A stretch of 64,000 nucleotides of DNA from Cercospora beticola (lineage: Eukaryota; Ascomycota; Dothideomycetes; Mycosphaerellales; Mycosphaerellaceae), in the NCBI RefSeq assembly GCF_033473495.1, contig NC_088942.1, positions 2,573,195-2,637,194 on the forward strand. Direction: 5' to 3'. The notes beneath the pieces were generated by a model. It saw only the letters and a list, made by a program, of their open reading frames with translations. It did not search any database and was not told the DNA's origin. Below, piece by piece: positions 11,322 to 21,365 of this stretch; the first letter of the stretch is position 1, and each line of letters opens with the position of its first letter. The position numbers and the translations under genes were made by a program.

Positions 11322-13527
11322 ATGGCGTCGCAGCAACTGGTACCTGCGACTGTGTTCGCACTCGTTGTGGCAAACTCGCTATCGGTGGCTTCCATGGTTA
11401 CAACAGGACGGCCTGGACACGGACTCATCGGGTATGGCATAACGATGTACAATGTGAGTGGCATACGGTCCTATCGTGTCTAGGAAACAACAAGTATCTG
11501 ACCATCCGAATATATAGCCAGTCTGTCCATATGCCTGTCGAGCTGCTCTCTCTAGCAACAAGCTCAATTGCTCGTCTACCATGGTCATGGATGGTCGTCC
11601 AATGATTGAAACCTCGGCGGCATGCTACGCATCAAACTTCGATTTCCTTACATCAGTAGCTTGGTGTATTCAGCCCAGATGCACTGACATGACGCTCTGG
11701 GCGATCGAACAGTGGTGGCAGAAAGAGATTCCGGGCAAGCAAGCTGTTCAGCCTGACCCTCAGTGGACCTATCAGGCTACGCTATATCGATCGCAAACGC
11801 CACCTACGCTGGAACTACAATCTGGTGACCCCATCAACACAACGGTTCGTGTGTCTGATGCTGCTTATAACATTCAAGCAAACACCCTCGCTGTGTTCAC
11901 CGAAGTAGAAGTCAACCACTCGAAATATGGGTATGCATGCCAGACTAGTTATGTTCGCAGGGTGCTGATAGTTCATCTAAGCCTAATCCTGATGCTGTCG
12001 AGCACCATCATCCCGATCGCCGCTTCATTACTGCGCTTTCTGCCAATCTCCCGTCTACTAAGGAGTAGATTCTACGCTATGTTCATAGACAGCTACCTGA
12101 TCCGCCATCGTAATGGTCTGTCATCCCGAATCCCGATTCCGGATCTCACACGTGGTCAAGCAATTTTCGTGGCGTACTTACTCATCGTAAATATTGTCCT
12201 CTGCAGCATCGGATACCCCGTTGTGCAACCAAATGCTTGGTGGACGACAATCGATCGCCAGATGCTTACATATGTCGCGAATCGGACTGGTGTGCTCAGC
12301 TTCGCAAACATCCCTATATTGGTTCTATACGCAGGCAGGAACAACTTTCTTCTCTGGATAACTGATTGGCAGCACACGACATTTATGGCCCTGCACAGCT
12401 GGGTTGCATTTCTAAGTACCATCGAAGCTGTACTCCATTCCATCATTTACCTCCGCATCTATGTTCATCTTGGCACTCACGCTACCGAGTCCCGCTTACC
12501 ATACTGGTACTGGGGAATTATTGCCACGTTGGGGTTTAGCCTCTTACTTCCAGGCTCGATGCCCGCGATTAGGAAAAGCGTCTACGAAATCTTTCTGACG
12601 TCCCACTGCACCATCGCACTTCTGTCACTCGTTGGATGTTATTTACATATATACTACAAGTTTGAGCATCAATGGGGCTACGAGCTCTTCATATATGTGG
12701 CATTTGCAGTCTGGGGTTTCGATCGACTGATGCGACTCATACGGCTGGTGAGGAACGGTGTTCATCACGCTTCCATCACTGCTCTGGATGATGAGTATCT
12801 TCAAGTCGATATTCGAAGCTATAGCGGAGAGAGAGGACATGCCTATCTCTACTTTCCTACACTGACCTGGAGGGTATGGGAAAATCATCCCTTTTCGATC
12901 ACAACCACTTGCATTCGACTTCCCGTAAGCAACATGTCCACTGTTCAAAGTTCAACTTCGAACCAGGTTGATGCCGGCGTTGGCATCAGCAAAGACGTGG
13001 AAGCGAAATCTGGTCAGGTCATGGTCAATACTAGGAGAGATGAAAGCATGGCTACCGAATTCAAGCTCAGGACCTCATTTTTCATCAGAACCGCAAATGG
13101 GACAACGGCTTTGCTCAAAGGCTACCGCAGTATGCCCGTTCTGATCGAAGCTGGTTATTCTACTTCCCACAGTATACCCTTCTCGTCAACTTTGGTTTGC
13201 ATTGCAGGCGGCGTAGGAATCACTGGAGTCATCTCAACTTTGCAAAAGCGTCAAGCACGCCAAAAACTGTATTGGAGTTGTCGAAGTAGACCACTCGTTC
13301 TAGCCATGGAGGACTTGCTCGAAGCTGTGGAAAAGGAAATCCTGGTTGGCGCGCGCTTAGACCTTGGGGCTATATTGGATGTTGAGGTCGCTCAAGGTCC
13401 TGGAGAGCTTATAGTCCTTGTGAGTGGGCCACAGACGATGTTGCGCGATGTCAGGAATATCGTCTGCGATCTGGTTCGGAGAACGCCGCGACCGATACGT
13501 CTGCTATCAGAGAGCTTTTCATGGTAG
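11322..13527 (+). CDS. ferric reductase-like transmembrane protein (FRE family)
   Basis: Two exons (11322-11453 and 11518-13527) encode 713 residues. The 64-nt intron joins ITMYN to PVCPYACRAAL. A hydrophobic N-terminus (likely signal peptide) and a cysteine-containing extracellular region precede a six- or seven-helix membrane domain. The four putative haem-ligand histidines are H337/H351 and H407/H421, each pair 14 apart, as in ferric reductases. The FAD motif HPFSI starts at H501, the NAD(P)H glycine-rich motif (AGGVGITG) is near residues 607-614, and the protein ends ESFSW, the normal C-terminus of the family. It should move electrons from cytosolic NADPH across the membrane to Fe(III) chelates or Cu(II). 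Between HPFSI and the nucleotide site is a low-complexity insert (about residues 515-560). Next to a metabolite-type transporter, it could serve iron uptake or a redox step for the local cluster. Confidence 0.9.
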
Positions 13528-16252
13528 AACAGGGATATTCATGCCATTTCGTCCCCAATGTGACCGTTCAGCCCAAGCCACCGTCAAGTATACGCCTATA
13601 CCCGTTGAATGCTCAGCGAGGTCTCCTATACTACGGAAAGTGCAACCAGATACCCTTTGTCGTTGAACCTGCTAGCGATCGTAGTAGCACAAACGAGGCC
13701 ATAGATCCTGTCTTTCTCCTGTTGTGATCTACTGTCTACGCACCAAAGTCTACGCTCCCGACCGCAACGGATCATCAAATGTGCTTGCTTGTCCTGCGGA
13801 CTCTGTTCAAAACAAGAGCATCTAGAGCTAGGTATCCAGTTCAAAACAGTATTTCGGGTAAAGAATGCCTGACCTTTGCTGTGCTTGAATGCTGATGAGC
13901 CGAGAACATGCCAATGGTCGGTAGCGTTCGAGGCTTGATCAGGTGCTACAGAGTTAATTGGACGCATCGTGGCTTGACTGACCACGAAGGCTGGAGCTTC
14001 TAGACTGCGGCTGGACTGCTCCAGTCCATTGCGAACACGAGGTCGTTGATCAAGTGACCGTCGTCGGGGATCAACTCGATTACCAGATTGGGCATAGAGG
14101 ACACCGAACGAGAAGGAAGACAGTTGGGCAACCGATGAACGGAACGTCGAGCATCCCCCATTCCCTCGGTCTCGCTCGATGCCAAAGCTCAGCTAGCACG
14201 GCCCGAATGCTCACAAGTGCACGATAGTCTTATCTGGCTCTCTGACCATCTGGGGTAGATGCGGTGAACGAACAGGCCCGATACGGAAGACTTTGGTGGT
14301 TTCTCTCTCTGTTCCTGACTAGTGTCACCTGCTTGGTCTCCGTGATGAATACTCATGCTGCGATGCTCTGGCTTTCACTCTTGGCTCGGTGCAAAGATTA
14401 CCGGATTACCGCTTCGTGAGGACGCACCCTCCTTTCGCATCTTTCATGCAAACGTCTTCCCGAGCGACTTGACTGATAGTAGAGTCAGCCATGTGATCAG
14501 TACAGAGTTACGTGCAGTGATGTAGGGAGTCCAAGCTCCGTCAAACCGCAAAAGTATGGGGCAAGCCTGGACAGCACAGTTCAACCTCGTCCTTGTGCGA
14601 CTGTACGCTACCATATCGGCTGTTGCAAGGGTTGATCTAAGCTAGCTGTAGGGCTCAGTGACTACAATGAAATGTCAGCCAGCTCACTAATCGGTTACAG
14701 TCTAATACTGTCTTGGGAATGAGCCATTGCTGTACCGACCCGGACCCGAAATGTAGAACAGCATTAGAGCCACGTGCAGTGGGCCTCAATCTCGTGTTTT
14801 GCTCTCAGCCGAGGATCATAATGCGACCGGTTTGGAGCTCGGTTTCGGGCAAGTGGTCACACGAGTGCATACGATGGGGAGATTGTAACCCGGTGCCATA
14901 TCTGGTGCCCGATGAAGTCGGTTCTGCAGCCGGACTCATGAAGGTGACACTCGGGCATGTGCTAAGCGGTAGGCTCTCGGGTTCATTCACCTCTGCCGAT
15001 TGCATGAACCGGTATGTGAACATCTCGCGGCACAGAATATAAGGAGGTCAATTCGAGGCAGAATTGTCGACCATGTGTAGTTGGCCTGCTGTGAGCTGTT
15101 CTCAGACTGACAGATTATCCGAAGATCTCGAACGATCAAATTTGACTACAACTTCGTTATCAAAGTAAAGAACGAGAGTGTTATGCGAATAGAAACATCT
15201 CGTTGCACTAAAACGCAGATTCAGTCGCCGAGACTTCGGCGCTTGGTGCGGAATTATATCGAGCCGAATTGATGCACAACCACTCGCCCACATGAACCGG
15301 ACAGACGGATTTAGTCTGTGCAATGAATTGTGCAGATGTCTGAAGACACTGTTGGCAGGCTCTTACACCTGAACGATCACAAAGTTCGACATTTCGAACC
15401 ATGTACTGCCTTCCCCAGCTCTGCTATGATGGACATACATAGGTTTCAAGTGCTTACCTCACAACTTAGATCAAGCTTCCAGAAGAGTGTTATTCATCCT
15501 AGTCTCTGAGAGCTTAGACCACATAAGCTCGGGGGAAATGCGAGGGTAGAGCTCTATAACATATTCATCCTAGTCGATCGATCTAGTCAGGCACGCGACA
15601 GCTCAAGTGTTGCGGCTAGCCAGCCACGTGATAGCAGCATCTTGACGTTATCTCGAAGGCGCACTGTGGTTTAATTGCCCATCGAATAGTGTGTAGCAAA
15701 AGCGAATAGTGAAGAGCGTCAACCTCGGGCCAAGCATCGTGAGAGTGCGTTTGATCTAGGAAGAGATTCATTCTCAGCCATCGGATAAGGATACGAGGAC
15801 AAAGGCGATCCAATACCATCCTGGTTGTTTGTAAAACAGCGCGAAATGGTGTTGTGGGGGATAAGCATGACCTACCGCGAAGGGCCCAGAGCGCCGTGAT
15901 AGCAACTGTGGACCGTGAGTGGTGAGCACGCGGACTGGTTCACATCCTCCCCACAGAGCATTGACTGGTTTTAGAAGTGAAGAGGTGGTGCGCTCATGTA
16001 CTAACCTCATTCTCGCAACGGAGTCGCTGCACCCTTTGGCGGTAAGATGAGCAACACGCTCTTGTCTTAGATAGACGCCGCATGTCGGGGGCGACACCGT
16101 CCACGATGAGAAGCATAAAGTCTCAGTGTTGTCGCCGTCAAGGAACTCCTCATCAGCAGCAGAACAACACTCCAGCCCAACAGTCCCAGTCCAGACCACC
16201 AGACCGACTTCTTCCGTCCTTCGACTCAAGTACCCCACAACAATCATCCAAA
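13528..16252. other. 2.7 kb stretch without a recognisable gene
   Basis: Frames on both strands are short and without family resemblance; a hydrophobic minus-strand frame at 14000-14185 and a plus frame at 14713-15042 were inspected and not accepted. Base composition is not RIP-like and no tandem repeat is obvious. The last few hundred bases probably hold the promoter and 5' leader of the next gene. Confidence 0.45.
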
Positions 16253-16863
16253 ATGAAGTTCTTCGCCGTCGCTGCCATTGCTCTTCCGCTCATCAACGCG
16301 GCCATGCTCCCAGCAAGAGCCGCTGCCAACACCGACCTCGACCTGACCCCACTCACATGCCCTGTCAGCCTGGAGAAGCTGTCTGGCGATCTTCCAGTGA
16401 AGGAGATTGATGTGCTCGATGTCCTCACCACCCTTCTCAATGACGGTACGTACGAAGGGATCGTAGATTGAAATTCTCAAACGAACTCGAAGACTGACTG
16501 AGAAGCAGGAGAGATTGATCTCGTCGATCTCAAGGAGGCCGCAGACCTCGAGAAGAGAGCCATGGTGCCCGGTCTGCACTGCGGATACACGCGTGCTATG
16601 AGTGAGTTATCCCGATGGGATCAATGAGATTCGATGCGCTGACGAAATGCTTGCAGAGTGCGCTCTCAACTCCGCCGGTGTGTTGAACGCTTGCATTTGG
16701 GCTGCTCTCAAACTTGGACGTGATGTCCAGGATGATACGTCGTGTATTGCCGCTGCTGTTGCGCTTGGATCCAACCTGGTAAGTGGACATGGATTTCCTT
16801 TCCATTGTAGCCTAGCTGACACTTCTCTAGCCCGAGAACTGCAGGCTCTGCCTTGGCATGTAA
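16253..16863 (+). CDS. secreted fungal calcium-binding-protein-like (CBP1-like), Kex2-processed
   Basis: Four small exons (16253-16445, 16509-16601, 16657-16778 and 16831-16863) give 146 residues; every intron has GTRNGT and AG ends and preserves frame. Residues 1-17 (MKFFAVAAIALPLINAA) form a clear signal peptide. A Cys-poor pro-region (one cysteine, C36) ends with a Lys-Arg pair at 80-81 (DLEKR), a Kex2-type cleavage site. The mature part, 82-146, has six cysteines (89, 97, 108, 125, 140 and 143) with CGYTRAMKCALNSAG and LGSNLPENCRLC. This resembles the fungal calcium-binding protein domain (CBP1 of Histoplasma-type fungi), small secreted proteins linked to host interaction in some species. 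Calcium binding itself is not shown by the sequence. The family call rests on the Cys spacing and the alanine-rich helical pattern. Confidence 0.7.
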
Positions 16864-17473
16864 GGCTGCGTCTTGGGTGTTGGTCTTGTTACGATGGGAT
16901 ATGCTGGACGCTCGGCTACGAGAACGTTCGAGTATAAGGACTGGGTATGAGGTCGGTTATGAGGATTGGAAGTGATACCATGTACGACGGGCTGGGCATG
17001 GAATGTCTGGGGTGATCCTAACACTTATTGTTTTCACTGTATGTTTAGTATTAGTATCAGGCTAAGTTTACGACAGAATTGTAGCCCAGGAATGCATATT
17101 CATTCCTTGAAGTCATTCTTTCCGGTAGCAAATGTCTTCAAGCTGTAACGCCAATCCGGAGCTGCTTTTAGAGGTTCGCCACGATGTTGCCAAGGAGTAT
17201 ACTATCGGACCTTCCACGTGGTTCCCTCGTGTGAAGGAAGCACGATCCTCTGCATCCACTTTCACATGTCTGCAGCAGAATTGATAGGTGTTGGTGGAAA
17301 GGCCAAGTGAATTTCGGGAGAAGTCGTGTCGCGCGACTTTCTTGAGCCGAGGGAAAGCCGTCCGACGAGCAATTTTACGTCACCAGGGCCATCACAAACT
17401 CTCCTACTCCTTCTATTGCAATCTGCGGTGTGCAATGCAGCAGGAGCAATTCGAGCGTCGGCGATAGTCAACA

Positions 17474-18326
17474 ATGTCGTTCCAGGCGGATGTGCAGCGC
17501 TATGTCGAGGAAGCAGGCAGAACCATTGAGCAGTATCTGCCGCAGGTGAGTACAGCAGTCGAACAACGCATCAAGCCCACGCCGGGGTTCCCCGCTGACT
17601 GAAACACTCCCTCAGGACCGCAACTCGCGACTGTTGCTCGCTGGAGGCGCTGCGACTGTAGCTGGTATCGTCTTGTTCCCGCTGGCCCATCACTTCTATC
17701 TGGGACGACAACTCGTTCACACGCATCCGAGTACCGGTTCTCTGTGGGCTTCCGTCGAGTGTGGCGAGATTGAGAATGTTCCCAAGGACTTGACTGAGAA
17801 TGCAAAGGCTTACCGTACTGTGCACGATAAGGTGACGAAGCACATCAAAGATGTAACGATTGGACTCAGCGCTGACCTGGAGGCTGACTTCACGGGCCTG
17901 CTCCGCAACAACTTTATCCAGCACAACAGAACTCCAGCGGGCTGGTTTGTGTGGCTGGCGTATGGTTCCGCGAGACAACGTGAGAGTTTCAAGACGGACT
18001 ACATTAACAACCTGAGTTTCGTCAAGGGGGATCTGGTCAACGGAGCGTACGAAGTCGTCAAGCGAACTCCTCTTCGCGTGGAACTTGCCATTCGACCGCC
18101 AGCACAACTCGATGCTGTAAAGGGTCTCTTGGTCATCTCTTTGCGACCACGAAACGAAGGCGCTACTCTGTCATCGGAGACCATTCAGTGGACTGAGAGG
18201 AACAGTGGGATTGTGTTGCCATTGGAGAGATGGCTTGGCAAGTTCTTACATGATCTGAGCGCTCGATGGGTGACTCTGTCCGGAGCACAGTACCTTCGTG
18301 GATTGGCATCTGATCACGTTCTGTAG
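17474..18326 (+). CDS. hypothetical single-pass membrane protein
   Basis: Two exons (17474-17545 and 17616-18326) encode 260 residues; the 70-nt intron (GTGAGT, CTGACTGA, CTCAG) joins IEQYLPQ to DRNSRLLLAGG. After an amphipathic N-terminus there is one hydrophobic segment (about 29-50, LLLAGGAATVAGIVLFPLA), then a mainly soluble domain of about 200 residues with no motif I recognise. The single anchor and lack of a signal peptide suggest an organelle or ER membrane protein facing the cytosol. Clean splicing and ordinary codon use make it a real gene. I cannot give a function. Confidence 0.6.
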
Positions 18327-18864
18327 ATCAGTGGAACGCGATCAGAATTGGGTAAGAGAGTCAGCTCTGCCAGCGGGAATGGCAAAAGACTGCAATTGAG
18401 ACTGAACGAGGGCGGTTAGATACTGTGACTGCAGTCGACATTGATTGCGAAGCAGATAGCCAGACAATCACAAAATCATGCTCGGCGTGGCCGATGTGTC
18501 ACATTGCCATTGAACGAATAGGACCATTGATCAAAGGCGTGGAAAAGCAATGGAACTCCTATTACTGCGAAGTGCTTTAAGCCATGTGTATCCGCAGTTC
18601 ATTTACGCAATACATGTTTCTCAATAGTTCTAGTTTCATTGCCCCATAGTCCTTGTTTAAGATGGCAGAACTCACGCGTCTCGGGACCCCACTTTCTGAC
18701 TGCCGAGGCAACAATTCAACGACATGTCTTCTCCAGATGGTGAACCAGTATGCACGAACAACCAGCTATTGCCGGAGCAACTTCATTTTTCTTTTGCATT
18801 GAGATGCAGCGTCAGAACGTAATCCGTCCTCGAGCCGTCGTCCAAATCGCGTTCTGCAAGCACA

Positions 18865-20664
18865 ATGTCTGAGCCAAAATCACGATCCAAAACGGCAGCA
18901 AGTCGAGCGAATCAAGTCTCCGAACACCTCTCTTCATCATCAAATGGAACGAACGGCAATTCTCAAGATCAAGACAGAGACAAAGCACTTCCTAATACTG
19001 GTGCCCGCCGCCGCCGAAAAGCAAAAAAAGAAGACGACGACTTACCCGGCGATTATAGCGATATCCTCGGCCACCTCACAAAACTTCGCACCCTCGCCAA
19101 CACTCCCGATCTCTCCCGCCGAGGTTACGTTCGTCAGAAACAAGACGGAAAGCTCTGGGTTCGCGAACGCATCAGTCTCCTCTTCGACAAAGACTCCTTC
19201 CAAGAAATCGGCGAAGCCACAGGCCACGTAACTTGGAAACCTGTCGGATCTGGTGGAATTCGAGAAGAGCCAGCAGCTTTCACTCCGCATAATAATGTCC
19301 AAGGATTCGGAAAATTGAATGGGAGGAAAGTTGTGTTTACTGCTGATGATTTCTCAATCCGAGCTGGGCATCAGGATGGTCATTTGATGGCTAAGACGGT
19401 TCATACGGAGAAATTAGCGTTACAATTAAAAATTCCGATGATTAAGTTGACAGATGGGAGTTCAGGTGGTGGTTCAGTGACGAGTATTGAGAAACAGGGT
19501 TATTCATATGTACCGCCTATGACGGGATTCGATATCGTGCAGGCACAGCTGAATGCTGGAATTCCGAATCTCGGAGCTGTTTTGGGGCCTGCGATTGGGC
19601 TGGGTGCTGCGAGGGTTGTGAGTTGTCATTTTAGTGTTATGGCGGAGGATATTGGGAGTTTGTTCAACGCGGGGCCGAATGTTGTGGCGAAGGCTACGTT
19701 CGAGGAAGGGTTGAGTTTTACGGACTTGGGTGGGCCGGGGATGCATTGTACGAATGGGACAATTGATAATTTGGCCAAGGATGAGAGGGAGTGTTTCGAG
19801 CAGATCAGGACTGTGTTGGGGTTTTTGCCGAATTGTGGAACACAGATGCCGCCTGTCGTTGAGGGTAGAGATGATGTGGGAAGACAGAATGAGGAGCTGC
19901 GGAGTGTTGTACCACGGAAACGTGAAAGAATGTTCTCCATGCGGCGAGTTATCTCAACAGTCGTGGATGAGGGCTCATGGTTCGAGATCGGCCCTCTCTG
20001 GGGCAGAACAGCAATCTGCGGTCTTGCTCGACTGGGTGGCAAGCCCATTGGGATTTTCGGCAACAATCCCGAAGTGCTTACAGGAGCGCTGGATGCTGCA
20101 GGAAGTCAGAAACTTATACGGCATCTGAAGTTCTGCGATGTCTTCAACCTACCACTTCTCCAATTCGTCGATGTACCAGGCTACGCGGTAGGAACGGTAG
20201 CAGAGCGCACAGCGACCATGAGATGGGGAGTTGAACTTACAAAGGCCTACTACACGACCACGATGCCCATCTTCAGTGTCATTGTAAGAAAGACGTACGG
20301 AGTGGCGGGAGGGGTCATTGTCGATTGTCGAGATCCGCATAGTCGTGTCGCCTGGCCAAGTGGAGAATGGGGATCCTTGCCATTGGACGGCGGGATCGAA
20401 GTCGGGCATGCTCATGAACTACGGCAGATTGAGAAGGAGAAGGGCGTCGAAGCAAGACAGGCACGGTACAAGGAGTTGGAGACCATGTACAGGCGGTTGA
20501 TGAACCCAGTTCGAACAGCGAATCATTTCAGCGTGGAGGAAATCATTGATCCGGCTACAACAAGACAGGTGGTTGCAAACTGGGTCGACACGGTGTATGA
20601 GTCTGTGCTGCCAGAGAGAGTTCTGCAGCGGGTGTGCGGTAAGCTGCAACCCGTGTATGCCTAG
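18865..20664 (+). CDS. acyl-CoA carboxylase beta subunit-like carboxyltransferase
   Basis: This is an intronless gene of 599 residues. After a low-complexity, basic N-terminus (about residues 1-60: Ser/Thr-rich, then RRRRKAKK) come the two crotonase-like halves of a biotin-dependent carboxyltransferase. The N-half (about 75-335) has LTDGSSGGGSV and AVLGPAIGLGAARVV; the C-half (about 345-590) has GFDVPGY-type (FVDVPGYAVG) and YGVAGGV motifs. Family enzymes (propionyl-, methylcrotonoyl- or acetyl-CoA carboxylase beta subunits) transfer CO2 from carboxybiotin to an acyl-CoA. No biotin carboxylase partner gene is in the window. The normal mitochondrial targeting peptide is not obvious, so location is uncertain. 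It could supply carboxylated extender units, but it lies 11 kb from the PKS with housekeeping genes between, so a link is only a guess. Confidence 0.85.
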   Translation: MSEPKSRSKTAASRANQVSEHLSSSSNGTNGNSQDQDRDKALPNTGARRRRKAKKEDDDLPGDYSDILGHLTKLRTLANTPDLSRRGYVRQKQDGKLWVRERISLLFDKDSFQEIGEATGHVTWKPVGSGGIREEPAAFTPHNNVQGFGKLNGRKVVFTADDFSIRAGHQDGHLMAKTVHTEKLALQLKIPMIKLTDGSSGGGSVTSIEKQGYSYVPPMTGFDIVQAQLNAGIPNLGAVLGPAIGLGAARVVSCHFSVMAEDIGSLFNAGPNVVAKATFEEGLSFTDLGGPGMHCTNGTIDNLAKDERECFEQIRTVLGFLPNCGTQMPPVVEGRDDVGRQNEELRSVVPRKRERMFSMRRVISTVVDEGSWFEIGPLWGRTAICGLARLGGKPIGIFGNNPEVLTGALDAAGSQKLIRHLKFCDVFNLPLLQFVDVPGYAVGTVAERTATMRWGVELTKAYYTTTMPIFSVIVRKTYGVAGGVIVDCRDPHSRVAWPSGEWGSLPLDGGIEVGHAHELRQIEKEKGVEARQARYKELETMYRRLMNPVRTANHFSVEEIIDPATTRQVVANWVDTVYESVLPERVLQRVCGKLQPVYA

Positions 20665-21365
20665 ATACTAGACATCGTCAATGGTACTTGCTCCGACTTT
20701 GACTGCAATATGTACATTACATTGCGATTACTGACGTAGCAATGGAGCCCAGCACAGGCATGCCTGTGAATTTGCGCATCGTGGACGCCGAAGCAAACCA
20801 GCTGTGAAGTCGGGCCAAGGGTATCATCGCAATGACGGAAGGCCCACATTCGCATGCTCCTCTCATCCGACATCTTTGAGCCAGGCATCTCACCGCCGAT
20901 CGGGACCGGACACTGGTTTGTCAACAAAATGGTCGCATTCGTCATCGTAGCCGTGCACAGCGGCCCACTCCTGTCGCACAACTCAGGAACTGCAGATTGA
21001 CACAGGTGGCGAGCCATGCATTCCGTCTTGGTAGCCGCAATAATTCACCTGTGGCAGCTTGGTTGTTGGGAGAATCTTTGCAGGCGTTGAGATTTGCTGC
21101 TTGGAATCGAGCACTGTGGGGTCCGTTCCAGTGCCAGAGGCTGACTGTTCAGATAGACCGATCCGTGATTTGCTGTACTGTGAATGGGCATCAGCAGAGA
21201 GCTGTACTGCTTCGTGGTGGAGGAAGCGATTCGTGGCTTCGTGCAAGTTTTACACTCCTCTTTCCGGCGGGATCCCGTTTGAGCACAATGGCCACCTGTG
21301 ATAAAAAGCCGGTACGGCGGGCTCGTAGGTTGGCGAGGATAGGCATCGGTCATTGTCGGACTGCT
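20665..21365. other. intergenic between convergent genes
   Basis: Seven hundred bases between the 3' ends of the carboxyltransferase (+) and the PPR gene (-). It should hold both poly(A) regions. No coding signal is accepted. Confidence 0.4.

Noticed and set aside
14000..15042. Short frames in the 13.5-16.2 kb gap
   Set aside because: No family resemblance, poor start contexts, no splice signals that extend them.
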